Source: CALLPQ01 sp038531745 (lineage in GTDB: Bacteria > Pseudomonadota > Alphaproteobacteria > Caulobacterales > Parvularculaceae). From it: a stretch of 64,000 nt of DNA. Below the pieces are notes generated by a model. It did no database searches. It saw only the letters and a program-made list of their open reading frames with translations, and had not been told where the DNA came from. Shown one piece after another: positions 18,375-27,099 of the stretch (its first letter is position 1; each line of letters begins with the position of its first letter). The stretch covers positions 252,371-316,370 of the forward strand of contig JBCBBJ010000002.1 of assembly GCA_038531745.1 (NCBI GenBank), given 5' to 3'. Both the position numbers and the translations under genes were made by a program.

Positions 18375-18989
18375 TTATCGCGCGCCATCACCATCAATAT
18401 TTTCGCTTGCGTCGTCGCTTTTAATGTCGCCGGCGTCCGCACCTTCATCGGCGCGGGTCCAAATAAAGGTCTTACAAACTGGGCCCACGCACCCCTGCAC
18501 TTTCAGGTTCTGTGCCGTCAGGCGGGTAAGTTTTGATTTGTATGTTTCCCCAGATTCGGGGTCATAAATACGCCCCTTGCGCCAGCCTTTGCGCTTTTTT
18601 TCAAAGCCATAGATAATCTGCATACCCTTAATTTCACGCGTGCGCAGGGTTTCATCGTCATTGTTTGTGTCCAGCACAACCCCGTCGGCGGTTTCCAACG
18701 CCGGGAACCAAATGACCGTTCCGCACACACTTTCACCGCACGGATCGATTGCCACCAGCACATTATCGGGGGTGCGCCATAAACCGCTCACGGTGTGGGG
18801 ATCAATTGCGGCTTGATCGCTTATGTCGCTCACTTCGGCTGAAACAATCGCGCTGACAGCGGCTTCGGCTTGACTGTCGGTTTGCGCCGATGCCGACGAG
18901 ACAAATCCGGCAACCACACTCAACCACAGGGTAAGTGCCAGTGCCCCGCACGGGTGCCTTGGGCTTTTTGTGGACCATTCAGGGCGCAT
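18375..18989 (-). CDS. DUF2147 periplasmic protein
   Basis: 204 aa with an N-terminal signal peptide (LALTLWLSVVAGFVSSASA). The DUF2147 core spans about residues 68-190: VSGLWRTPDNVLVAIDPCGESVCGTVIWF, KGMQIIYGFEKKRKGWRKGRIYDPESGETY, then NLKVQGCVGPVCKTFIW. Cys residues in the core may form disulfides in the periplasm. Family members are common in proteobacteria and have no firmly known function. An acidic tail of about 15 residues follows the core. Confidence 0.85.
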   Translation of the reverse strand: MRPEWSTKSPRHPCGALALTLWLSVVAGFVSSASAQTDSQAEAAVSAIVSAEVSDISDQAAIDPHTVSGLWRTPDNVLVAIDPCGESVCGTVIWFPALETADGVVLDTNNDDETLRTREIKGMQIIYGFEKKRKGWRKGRIYDPESGETYKSKLTRLTAQNLKVQGCVGPVCKTFIWTRADEGADAGDIKSDDASENIDGDGAR

Positions 18990-19119
18990 GACGCATTCTC
19001 CGTATACAAAATTATTGGGACCGATACCGAAAGTCCGAAAGCTGACGCGGGGCTTTACGGCGATCCCAATTGCAGCCCAATAGTATGAAGGCTACACTGG
19101 TGCTGTAAAGGAGGTTTCC

Positions 19120-20046
19120 ATGGAGCCCACACGGCAAGTGCCTTCCCCCGATCATGGTCATTGGGCGCCCGGTCATACCCACGCCCTGTCCCAGCGATCC
19201 TTGATGATTGCCCTAATAATCACCATGACATCAATAGCGCTGATTTGCTGGCGTGTGCCTGCCACCGCCCGGGACAAGACCGAAGATGCAAAGCAGGTGT
19301 CAGCCCTTGAGACCCCCATGGCCAAGGCCGAACGGGCCTTTAATGGCGGGCGCTATGACGATGTGCTGGCCCTGGCCAAAGCGCAAGAGCCGGGACGCGG
19401 GCGCGGGCCTGACCCCGCACCCTCGTCGGCGAACCTGCTGGCGCTTGCTGCGCGTAGCGAGAACACGCGCGCCTATTTGGGGAACCAACCCAAAGACGCA
19501 GAACGCCGCGTAAAGGCCGCCCGCCGCTTGGCCCGGCGCGCCCTTGACCTTGATCCGGCCCATGTGGAAGCGAATTTACAATTGGCCATCAGTGACGCCG
19601 TGCGCGGTGGTCAGGTGGGCCCGGTCCGCGCCCTGTTTGGCGGCTATGCCAGCCGCGCCCGGCGCCACCTTGACCGTGCCCTTGAAATCGCGCCCGACAA
19701 TATCTGGGCTTTATCAACATCCGGTACGTGGCATCTTGAGGTGGCACGGGCCGGGGGCGGTGCGGTATACGGCGCGGACCGGACGCTTGGCCATGACCAG
19801 ATGATCCGCGCACGCATCCTCGCACCGGAGAATGTGACGATCGCCTATGAGACAGCCCTGAGGCTGTTGGCGAGCAATAATCCGGAATGGCGGGAGGCAG
19901 CCTTGCAAGCCCTAACCGTGGCAACGCAAACCGGTACACCGGCAGCCGCCCATGAATTCCGCTTGCGCACACGTGCGATCGCCCTTGCCGAGGCGGTTGA
20001 AACCGGCCCCGGGGCCGTGCGCGACTTTGTCAAAATCTATGGCTAA
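19120..20046 (+). CDS. TPR-type periplasmic protein of unknown function
   Basis: 308 aa. A single hydrophobic segment near residues 29-45 (MIALIITMTSIALICWRVPA) acts as signal or anchor. Alpha-helical tetratricopeptide-like repeats follow (AERAFNGGRYDDVLALAKAQ, RRLARRALDLDPAHVEANLQ, RRHLDRALEIAPDNIWALST). The sequence GGGAVYGADRTLGHDQMIRARIL is conserved in similar proteins. GGAGG six bases before ATG at 19120 supports the start. A partner is not evident. Confidence 0.72.
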   Translation: MEPTRQVPSPDHGHWAPGHTHALSQRSLMIALIITMTSIALICWRVPATARDKTEDAKQVSALETPMAKAERAFNGGRYDDVLALAKAQEPGRGRGPDPAPSSANLLALAARSENTRAYLGNQPKDAERRVKAARRLARRALDLDPAHVEANLQLAISDAVRGGQVGPVRALFGGYASRARRHLDRALEIAPDNIWALSTSGTWHLEVARAGGGAVYGADRTLGHDQMIRARILAPENVTIAYETALRLLASNNPEWREAALQALTVATQTGTPAAAHEFRLRTRAIALAEAVETGPGAVRDFVKIYG

Positions 20047-20113
20047 GTCGGTATCGTGCTGCGGTCATCCGGCCCCTCTTGCGCGGCCTGGGGGCTGGCG
20101 CTAAGCGATTATT

Positions 20114-20536
20114 ATGACATCACCGTCCCCCACTGCGCTGCCAGCGTTGCCCGACCATGTGGTCAAACTGATCCCCGCTGATCAATGGCCCGCCTTTTGC
20201 GACGCACAGACCATTGCCTATAGCGCGCTCGATACCACAGATGGCTTCATGCATCTTTCGACACCAGAACAGATGGTAGGTACGGCTAATCGTCATTATA
20301 CGGAATACTCTTTTATTATTGGCCTTGCCATCCCTACCCGGCATCTTGTAGACAGTCTGAAATGGGAGCCCGCGGCAAAACGCAATAATGCGCTGTTTCC
20401 GCATCTTTACGCGCAATGCCCCACGGCATGGATTAGCCATGCGCTTGTTCTGCGCCGGTCTACAGACAAGACTTTTATGGTGACGGCGCGGATTGACCCA
20501 CCTTTTGATCCCGCTACGGATTTTTCCCTGTTTTGA
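20114..20536 (+). CDS. DUF952 family protein
   Basis: 140 aa. It carries the family pattern DHVVKLIPADQWPAF then DTTDGFMHLSTPEQMVGTANRHY near residues 38-60 and LKWEPAAKRNNALFPHLYAQ near 79-98. The fold resembles ADP-ribosyltransferase-like toxins, but DUF952 proteins have no established activity. It ends one base before pyrD, the usual alphaproteobacterial arrangement, so the two are probably co-transcribed. Confidence 0.9.
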   Translation: MTSPSPTALPALPDHVVKLIPADQWPAFCDAQTIAYSALDTTDGFMHLSTPEQMVGTANRHYTEYSFIIGLAIPTRHLVDSLKWEPAAKRNNALFPHLYAQCPTAWISHALVLRRSTDKTFMVTARIDPPFDPATDFSLF

Positions 20537-20537
20537 T

Positions 20538-21614
20538 ATGGTCAACGTCCCTCCTTTTCTTGCCGCCTTTGCCACCCGCGCACTTGCCTTTCTTGATCCG
20601 GAGGATGCCCACGATCTGACGATCCGTATGCTGGAAACCGGTGCTTTGCCCGCTGCGCCCGCTGTTGCACCAACATTGAAAACCACCGTGGCGGGCATGA
20701 CCTTCGACAATCCGTTAGGGCTCGCGGCAGGGTTTGACAAAAATGCGCGGGTGCCAAATCAGTTGTTGCAGCTTGGGTTTGGCTTTGTGGAGGTGGGGGC
20801 CGTTACCCCCGAACCGCAAGCGGGTAATGACAAGCCACGGGTCTTTCGCCTGCGCCATGATCAGGCCGTGATCAATCGCTATGGCTTTAACAATGATGGT
20901 CTTGAGGTAATTGCCGACCGATTGGCCAACCGCGAACGCACGGGCTGTGTGGGGATCAATCTTGGTGCGAATAAAACCGCATCGGACCGAACGGCCGATT
21001 ATGTGGCGGGCCTTAGCCGTTTGGCTGGCCTCGTTGATTTTTATACGGTCAATATCTCCTCACCAAACACCCCGGGCTTACGCGCGCTTCAGGATAAAGC
21101 GGCATTGGAGGACCTTCTGCACCGCGTTCTGGTGGAGCGGGCACGAGTGGCCGCCACTACCCCCGTATTTCTAAAACTTTCTCCCGACCTGACCGACAAT
21201 GACCAGGCCGATATCGTCACTATCTTGATGGAAATGAAAAAAGACGGCCCGTCGCTAGACGGTCTGATCATTTCCAACACAACACTTGACCGGCCGGACG
21301 ATTTGACCGGTGACCATCGCGGACAAACGGGTGGGCTCTCCGGTGTGCCCTTGTTTGAACAATCAACGCGCCTGCTCGGCGACTTTTACCAGGCGCTGGG
21401 CACCGATTACGCCCTAATCGGCGTTGGCGGTATTACCAGTGCGCGCGATGCCTATGTAAAAATTCTCCATGGTGCACAATTGGTTCAGCTTTATACCGCG
21501 CTGATTTATCAGGGCCCGGGTCTGGTGCGGTCCATCCTTGAAGAGCTGCCGGACTTTCTGCGGGCTGACGGTTTTTCATCCGTGACCCAAGCGGTCGGGG
21601 CGCAGTGGCGTTAA
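20538..21614 (+). CDS. pyrD: Dihydroorotate dehydrogenase (quinone), class 2
   Basis: 358 aa. It oxidises dihydroorotate to orotate in pyrimidine synthesis, passing electrons to quinone at the inner membrane. FMN- and substrate-binding sequences are present: NPLGLAAGFDKNA near residue 60, NRYGFNNDGLE near 114, and YTVNISSPNTPGLR near 170 with the class 2 catalytic Ser. SNTTLDRP and GVGGITSARDAY complete the FMN site. The N-terminal helical extension that contacts the membrane is present. ATG at 20538 directly follows the DUF952 stop; the longer TTG start at 20493 would overlap that gene. Confidence 0.95.
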   Translation: MVNVPPFLAAFATRALAFLDPEDAHDLTIRMLETGALPAAPAVAPTLKTTVAGMTFDNPLGLAAGFDKNARVPNQLLQLGFGFVEVGAVTPEPQAGNDKPRVFRLRHDQAVINRYGFNNDGLEVIADRLANRERTGCVGINLGANKTASDRTADYVAGLSRLAGLVDFYTVNISSPNTPGLRALQDKAALEDLLHRVLVERARVAATTPVFLKLSPDLTDNDQADIVTILMEMKKDGPSLDGLIISNTTLDRPDDLTGDHRGQTGGLSGVPLFEQSTRLLGDFYQALGTDYALIGVGGITSARDAYVKILHGAQLVQLYTALIYQGPGLVRSILEELPDFLRADGFSSVTQAVGAQWR

Positions 21615-22624
21615 CGTGAAGGTGCTTGCGGTGTTAGGGGTACGCCGTCCACCAGAATTTCTCCGTTCTCGAGTGTAAAAATGCTCTTGATGTTGCCGCC
21701 GCCCGCAAGGCTTGCCACCGCAAGACCACCCATGGCGGCGGCGCGCGCATCGGCGTCAAGCGCACCCAGCGCCCCAAGCGAGACAATAAAATTACCGGGC
21801 TTCTGCAACAGCGTTTCGATGCGCCCTGTCGGTTGGCCCGACGGATCAAGGCTGAGATCACCGGTGGCGGTTAGCTGCGCCGGATTATCGGCAACCAACA
21901 GGCGCTCAATTCGCACCGTCCCGCCCGTATCAGCCCACCCTTGCGGGGTCTCCGGATTAAGCGTGATATAATCGCTGACTACTGCGACCAGTTCAAGCGC
22001 GGTTAAACCGGCCCGCGCCTCACCGTCTGCCCATTGGGCAGAACCGGCAAGGGCACTCACCAAAAGATCCTCCCCATCAAGATCATCAGGATGGATATTG
22101 ACGATCAGGTCCCCCAGCGAAAGCCGGGCCGGGCCGGCATCGGCAGCGAGCAATAACGTTTTCACATCCAGAATAAATGCCCAGCCTTTTTGACGATCGC
22201 GGCCAATACTTGCCCGGATTGTTTCCCCACTGCCTCTCCAATCCCGGTAGGGTGGGGGGAGCGCGGCAACCCGGAGTACCTGCTTGCCCTGGGGCGAAAA
22301 GATCACCCTGTCAAACGCATAAGGCAGCGCGTCGATATAGAGCCCATCAGCCCGCCAATGTCCCATTTGCGGCGCCTGCCAGTCGATGTCGGTAATGCGG
22401 ATACGGAGTAAAAAAGGAAACCCTTCCGATTTAATCGCCCCGTGGGTAAGATTGACACCTGCCGCGCGCTGCTCATCAACAAAGGTCAGCACCGCGTTCT
22501 TTACAGTGCGTGCGCCCATCATCCAAAACGCTGTATAAAGAACGAAAGCGAGGGCGGTAAAGACCGTCAACCCGATGACAAAGCGGGAGGGACCTTTGCG
22601 GGCTTGTTCCGCGCGCGGGCCCAC
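21611..22624 (-). CDS. DUF2125 family protein
   Basis: 337 aa anchored by one N-terminal membrane helix (VIGLTVFTALAFVLYTAFWMMG, residues 16-37). The rest lies in the periplasm and shows the DUF2125 pattern GAIKSEGFPFLLRIRITDIDWQ, then DALPYAFDRVIFSPQGKQ. Its role is unknown; AsmA-like envelope functions are possible but unproven. The GTG start shares one base with the plsC-type stop (TAGTG), placing it last in the ftsE-ftsX-ydcF-plsC operon. It overlaps the pyrD 3' end by four bases. Confidence 0.82.
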   Translation of the reverse strand: MGPRAEQARKGPSRFVIGLTVFTALAFVLYTAFWMMGARTVKNAVLTFVDEQRAAGVNLTHGAIKSEGFPFLLRIRITDIDWQAPQMGHWRADGLYIDALPYAFDRVIFSPQGKQVLRVAALPPPYRDWRGSGETIRASIGRDRQKGWAFILDVKTLLLAADAGPARLSLGDLIVNIHPDDLDGEDLLVSALAGSAQWADGEARAGLTALELVAVVSDYITLNPETPQGWADTGGTVRIERLLVADNPAQLTATGDLSLDPSGQPTGRIETLLQKPGNFIVSLGALGALDADARAAAMGGLAVASLAGGGNIKSIFTLENGEILVDGVPLTPQAPSR

Positions 22625-23475
22625 TATTGCTCCGGGGTCCCGAAAGATACTTGGTCGTGGAGCGCGGCATGGGAGGAGTTGGGGGGCGGCGTGTGGGCCG
22701 TCACATCGGGGCGCATATCGAGCAAGCGATCATCAAGCTGCGCCAGAAAACCTTCGCGCTCCAGACCCGGTTCGATCGCCGGGGCAATCCGCATCTGCAC
22801 GGGGCCTGCCCGTTTTCGCCATCCCGGATAAAGCCATCGGCGACCACTATCATGGCCAACCACATGCACAGGCGCGCCGCAGGCCTGATAGATGCCCGCA
22901 ATCCCCGGTTTAAGGGCCGCGGTTTCGCCCGGTTGCAAGCGTGTACCCTCGGGAAAAATAACAATCTGTGCCCCGCTTTTAAGCGCCTGGCGCGTATTAC
23001 GGATCAGGGTACGGATCGATTTGGGACCTGACTCGCGGTCGATGGCGATGGCGCCCGATTTACGCAACCAAAAGCCAAAAACCGGTACCTGGGTCAGTTC
23101 CTGTTTGATCACAAAAATCGGATGGCGCAGATGCGCATAGAGCCACACCGTTTCCCACATCGATTGGTGATTGGCCGCAATAATCGCCGGCCCCGTGGGC
23201 AGGTTTTCACGCCCGGTGATGGCCGCCCTGATGCCGCAAATATGGGTAAGACCAAACAACACCGTGCGGGCCCATTGGCGGCAAAACCAGCGGATGGCGG
23301 GCCCATCGCTGAGCAAAAAAGCAATACCGATCACCCCGCCAATGGCGGTGATGCTGGTAATCCAGACCCGGAAAATCAGGGCACGGATGTTATCGAGCGG
23401 ACCCGGCGGTGATGCCAGATCGCTTTGCGCCACATCTTGTGCATAGCCCGTTTCTTCCACTGTCATGGGCGTCAT
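22624..23475 (-). CDS. plsC: 1-acyl-sn-glycerol-3-phosphate acyltransferase family protein
   Basis: 283-aa membrane-associated acyltransferase of phospholipid synthesis. Motif I is AANHQSMWETVW near residue 99-110 (an H-x4-E version of the usual H-x4-D), motif II lies around SGAIAIDRESG, and motif III is IFPEGTRLQPGE near residue 172. Asp is more usual at the motif I acid; Glu is seen in other members, so activity is still likely. The start overlaps the ydcF stop by ATGA. It is the fourth gene of the operon. Confidence 0.88.
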   Translation of the reverse strand: MTPMTVEETGYAQDVAQSDLASPPGPLDNIRALIFRVWITSITAIGGVIGIAFLLSDGPAIRWFCRQWARTVLFGLTHICGIRAAITGRENLPTGPAIIAANHQSMWETVWLYAHLRHPIFVIKQELTQVPVFGFWLRKSGAIAIDRESGPKSIRTLIRNTRQALKSGAQIVIFPEGTRLQPGETAALKPGIAGIYQACGAPVHVVGHDSGRRWLYPGWRKRAGPVQMRIAPAIEPGLEREGFLAQLDDRLLDMRPDVTAHTPPPNSSHAALHDQVSFGTPEQ

Positions 23476-24110
23476 GTGGGGGCCCCTTCCACCAGCGCAA
23501 ACATGCGCGCGGCAAGAAATTTCGAATATTCACCCGCCACCCGGCGCCAGGCGGGCCCATTCACCGGCCATCCAGCCTTCGCCAGGCCAGCTGACGGTGT
23601 TGGCATGGCGAGCAAGGCCGCCCCGATCTTAAGCTGTTTCAATTCATGCATGGCGCGGGGCAAGTGATAATCCGATGTGACAATAACCAGAGCCGCAAAT
23701 CGGTGCGTGCGCGCCCATTGGGCAATCTCCAGCGCATTGCCCCGGGTCGATTTTGCGGCTCGCCCAAGGTCTACGCAACAGGTGAACCGGGCGGACGCCC
23801 CCGGCCAGAATTTTTTGAGGTCTGCGGCGGTTATCGCCTCGTGAACACCTGAGATCAGCAACCGGTCGCCAGTCCCGCTTGCAAAAATGGCCATGCCGTC
23901 GGCAATCCGCAAACCGCCCCCACCCGTCAGAACAGCAATACCAAGACGCGGTTCCCGGGCAATCTCGGCAAGCGCCCGGTCAGCTTCGGCCCGGCCGGGC
24001 AAAGCGTGCACAAACACCGCGAGCCCCGCGGCCCACAAAGCCGCCAGCCCCAACGCCAGAATGAGGACAAAGCGTAACAAACGCGCCGCAGGGTTATTGC
24101 CAATGCTCAT
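23472..24110 (-). CDS. YdcF/DUF218-family membrane protein
   Basis: 212 aa. An N-terminal membrane helix (residues 11-35) is followed by the DUF218 Rossmann-like core: GIAVLTGGGGLRIADGMAIF, then GDRLLISGVHE, KSTRGNALEIAQWARTH and VIVTSDYHLPRAMHELK near residue 145-160. Some relatives (SanA, ElyC) affect envelope integrity. The substrate is unknown. It lies 44 bp downstream of ftsX and overlaps the acyltransferase start by ATGA. Confidence 0.85.
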   Translation of the reverse strand: MSIGNNPAARLLRFVLILALGLAALWAAGLAVFVHALPGRAEADRALAEIAREPRLGIAVLTGGGGLRIADGMAIFASGTGDRLLISGVHEAITAADLKKFWPGASARFTCCVDLGRAAKSTRGNALEIAQWARTHRFAALVIVTSDYHLPRAMHELKQLKIGAALLAMPTPSAGLAKAGWPVNGPAWRRVAGEYSKFLAARMFALVEGAPT

Positions 24111-24154
24111 TGGGGGTAACTATTACGGTTGCAACTGATCGTGGCAAGCCGCTG

Positions 24155-25072
24155 TCAAAAGGTTGCTTGTAAGGCACGCATCACCGCCAGCCGGGCGGTC
24201 AAAGCGGTCACGAGGCAGGTGAGCACCGGGACAATCAACAGCGTCAGCACAAGCCCAAGCGTCAGGGTGAAACCCGGAATAAACAGCGCCGCCGCCGCAC
24301 TGGCGCGCGTGGCCACCGACATCAGCCCGAGCACCACCAGCGCCAGCACAACCCCGAACAGCGCCCCGCGCAACCCCAGCAGTAGGAACCGTCTTTGCAC
24401 TTGCCCGGCGATGAACTGATCGCTCGCCCCCACAAGATGGAGGAGGGAGACAACCTCATGATTGGCAGCAAGGCCCGCGCGCGCGGCAAACATGGCAATG
24501 GCGCAAGCGGCCAGCATGACGAGCGCAAAAACCGCGAACGCCAGCACCTGGATGGAGCGGACGCTGGCGCCCAGCCGGGCTTTCCATGTGCCATGGTCAT
24601 TGATCAGAACGCCGGGGACCGCCGCGGCCATGCGCGCGCGTAATCGCTCTACCGAGCCCGTGAGCACGGGGCTGGCCTCAACTTCGATGATGGCGGGCAC
24701 AGCAAAATAGGTGTCAACCGCCGCCTCCCCCAGCCAGGGCAAGAGCAACGCCCTGGCCTCGTCGTTTGGCATCACGGTAACCGCGCTAATGCCTTCGGTA
24801 TTTTCCAGAACCCTAACGGCAACACCGGTACGGTCGGCGATCGCCTCGGCGGTGTCGCCTGTCACCTGTACGGTCAGGGCCGCTTGTAAGTCGCGGGTCC
24901 AGCGATCGGATGCCGTGGAAACGAGAAGAAAGCCCGCCAGCGCCAGGCTCGCCAGAAACGAAATCACTGCAATGACCGCCATTAGGGCGGGTCCACCGGC
25001 CCCCGCCTCGGGCAGGATAGGTCGGCGCGCACGCGCGGCCCCGTTTGGGCTTGCCATGACCGGGGACACCAT
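24155..25072 (-). CDS. ftsX: Cell-division protein FtsX
   Basis: 305-aa inner-membrane component of the FtsEX complex, which couples ATP hydrolysis to septal peptidoglycan hydrolase activation. Four membrane helices are visible (near residues 30-53, 175-197, 225-250 and 270-293), with the large periplasmic loop between the first two. The C-terminal permease half includes EVVSLLHLVGASDQFIAGQVQRR, typical of FtsX. The ATG overlaps the ftsE stop (TGATG), so the two are coupled. An EnvC-like activator, the usual FtsEX partner, is encoded at 33173-34687. Confidence 0.92.
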   Translation of the reverse strand: MVSPVMASPNGAARARRPILPEAGAGGPALMAVIAVISFLASLALAGFLLVSTASDRWTRDLQAALTVQVTGDTAEAIADRTGVAVRVLENTEGISAVTVMPNDEARALLLPWLGEAAVDTYFAVPAIIEVEASPVLTGSVERLRARMAAAVPGVLINDHGTWKARLGASVRSIQVLAFAVFALVMLAACAIAMFAARAGLAANHEVVSLLHLVGASDQFIAGQVQRRFLLLGLRGALFGVVLALVVLGLMSVATRASAAAALFIPGFTLTLGLVLTLLIVPVLTCLVTALTARLAVMRALQATF

Positions 25073-25908
25073 CAGCGGCTGATCCCCGCGTCGCGGTCTG
25101 TTTCATCAACGCCGCCTGCAACTTCCTCCACACCGGTCATTCGCATACGGCCCGGCGCCTCATCATCGCGCAAGCCCTGGGGTTCAGCCCCCGGCGTTAC
25201 CGCGTGCAAACGCCCCTGTTTCAGGCTGAGGGTGGGTTTGTTTAACCGGCGCACAAGATCAAGGTCGTGGGTCGCCACAATGACCGCGGAGCCAAGCTTA
25301 TTCAGCTCCACAATCAGCTTCATGATGCGTTCAGCCATGACGGGATCAACATTGCCCGTGGGCTCGTCCGCGAGGATCAATTCCGGCTTCGCCACCAGCG
25401 CCCGGGCCAGCGCAACCCGCTGTTTTTCCCCGCCCGACAAGGTCGGCGGCAGCGCCCCCATCCGGTCGCCAAGACCGACCCAGTTTAACAGTTCGCTTAC
25501 GTCTTCGCGGTACTGATTATGGTTAACGCCCGCGACCTTCATGGGCAGGGCAACATTCTCAAAGGCGCTGAGATGATCGAGCAGGCGAAACTCCTGGAAA
25601 ACAACGCCGATACGTCGGCGCAGCGGGGGCAATTCATGCCGGGCGAGCCCTGCAACATCCTGATCGAACAGGGTCAGGCGACCGCGGGTGGGCCGCAAGG
25701 CGAGATACATCAATTTCAACAACGAGGTTTTACCCGCCCCGGACGGCCCGGTGAGGAAGCGAAACTCACCTTCCTCCAGGCTGAACGACACATCCTGCAA
25801 CGCTGCGTGGCCGTCGGTGGTCACCGCCTCATCGGAGGTTGCGTCAAGCCGGGCCGCGTCGCCCGTCTCCCCGTAAATCAATCCGACCTTGTCAAACTCA
25901 ACGATCAT
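25072..25908 (-). CDS. ftsE: Cell-division ATP-binding protein FtsE
   Basis: 278-aa ABC ATPase. Walker A GPSGAGKTSLLK near residue 54, Q-loop VVFQEFRLLDHLSAFENVA near 102, signature LSGGEKQRVALARA near 157, Walker B LILADEPTGNVDP near 177 and H-loop THDLDLVRR near 210 are all intact. Two differences from ordinary FtsE stand out: about 16 extra residues before the Walker A strand (TGDAARLDATSDEAVTTDGH), and a polar C-terminal tail of some 45 residues. It heads the operon with ftsX and is divergent from the zinc-ribbon gene at 26025. Confidence 0.93.
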   Translation of the reverse strand: MIVEFDKVGLIYGETGDAARLDATSDEAVTTDGHAALQDVSFSLEEGEFRFLTGPSGAGKTSLLKLMYLALRPTRGRLTLFDQDVAGLARHELPPLRRRIGVVFQEFRLLDHLSAFENVALPMKVAGVNHNQYREDVSELLNWVGLGDRMGALPPTLSGGEKQRVALARALVAKPELILADEPTGNVDPVMAERIMKLIVELNKLGSAVIVATHDLDLVRRLNKPTLSLKQGRLHAVTPGAEPQGLRDDEAPGRMRMTGVEEVAGGVDETDRDAGISR

Positions 25909-26024
25909 CCCGTTGGACCATCTCTTTCATCGCGCGCCCCCATCTTGATAGCCGGTAACGCCGTGCGGTCAAAGGTTGCCAGCGCCACGCTAACCGGTGC
26001 GCACCGGCATGAGAGCGCCGCGCC

Positions 26025-27080
26025 ATGAGCAGCATGATTATCGCCTGCCCCCATTGCCAGACTCGGTTTCAGGTGGCCGAGGACAGGTTCCTGCCATCGG
26101 GGCGATCTGTGCGGTGTTCCGAATGTGCCACCAGCTGGTTTGTGCCTGCGCCCCAGGCGATTGAAACCTTGTCCCCGCAAACCCGGCTGAAAGATCGTGC
26201 CGATGCGCCCGGCGCCGCCCACCCCCCCGAAAGCCGGACCGATCGCGTTGATCAGTTCGTCCATAATCAGCATAACCCGCATCTGAACCCAGCCGGCCCG
26301 CGCACTGCGCAACCAGCACGCGGCGACCGGGTTGTGGATACCGACTGGCAGGAAGTTGGCGGCGCAAAACGCTGGACCGGTGAGGAGCGGCGCGGTGTCG
26401 AGCAAGCCTCCCTGCGCCCCACCATCAAACGGGTTGAGGAGGATGCAGGCGAGCGCTCAACAATCGACCGGATACAAAAAGCCCGTCAGCAAGGCCTGAA
26501 AGACGCACCCGGCGAGGTCTTCACCGCCATTAAGGTGCAACCACGCGAATTGGAACGTGCCCTGAAGAAAGTGCGCCGCAAAGCCGAAGCGCGGGAGAAA
26601 AACCGTCTGACGCCCTTACGGGTGCTGGGCTGGATGGCATTGGGATGTGTAACCGCCGGTTTCCTGTTTGGCGGGTACCATTATCGTGACGATATCATGC
26701 GACAATTTCCGGGTACGGCCAAAGCCTATGCCCGTTTGGGAATTGATGCCAAACCCTTTGGCTTGAGCCTGGAGAATATCTCCCACAAGGTTGCACTTTC
26801 CACCAGCGGGCCGGTACTGATGATCCAAGGGGAGTTGCACAATGACGGCACAAAACTGATTGTTACACCGCTCTTACAAGCCGAAGCGCTGGATGGGCGC
26901 GGGCGGCTCCTGGCAAGCTGGACCTTTGCCCCGGAACAATCCTCCGTACCCAGCCGAAGTTTTGCCGCCTTCGCCACCCGTAATCCGGCGCCAGAAGGGG
27001 TAACCGAAGTCATCTTATCCTTTGCGCCCAAAAAGAGTCGGACAGAACCGTTTTCCGGACGGGATTCCGCTCCCAAATAA
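26025..27080 (+). CDS. MJ0042-type zinc-ribbon / DUF3426-like membrane protein
   Basis: 351 aa. The N-terminal zinc ribbon is CPHCQTRF (residues 9-16) followed by RCSECATSW (near 32-40). A charged, probably flexible region spans 45-190. One membrane helix lies near 204-222 (VLGWMALGCVTAGFLFGGY), and a C-terminal periplasmic beta domain runs 245-345. The gene is regularly found divergent from ftsE in alphaproteobacteria, as here (gap 116 bp), but its role is not established. Confidence 0.85.
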   Translation: MSSMIIACPHCQTRFQVAEDRFLPSGRSVRCSECATSWFVPAPQAIETLSPQTRLKDRADAPGAAHPPESRTDRVDQFVHNQHNPHLNPAGPRTAQPARGDRVVDTDWQEVGGAKRWTGEERRGVEQASLRPTIKRVEEDAGERSTIDRIQKARQQGLKDAPGEVFTAIKVQPRELERALKKVRRKAEAREKNRLTPLRVLGWMALGCVTAGFLFGGYHYRDDIMRQFPGTAKAYARLGIDAKPFGLSLENISHKVALSTSGPVLMIQGELHNDGTKLIVTPLLQAEALDGRGRLLASWTFAPEQSSVPSRSFAAFATRNPAPEGVTEVILSFAPKKSRTEPFSGRDSAPK

Positions 27081-27099
27081 TTGGGCCAAAACAGCCTTT

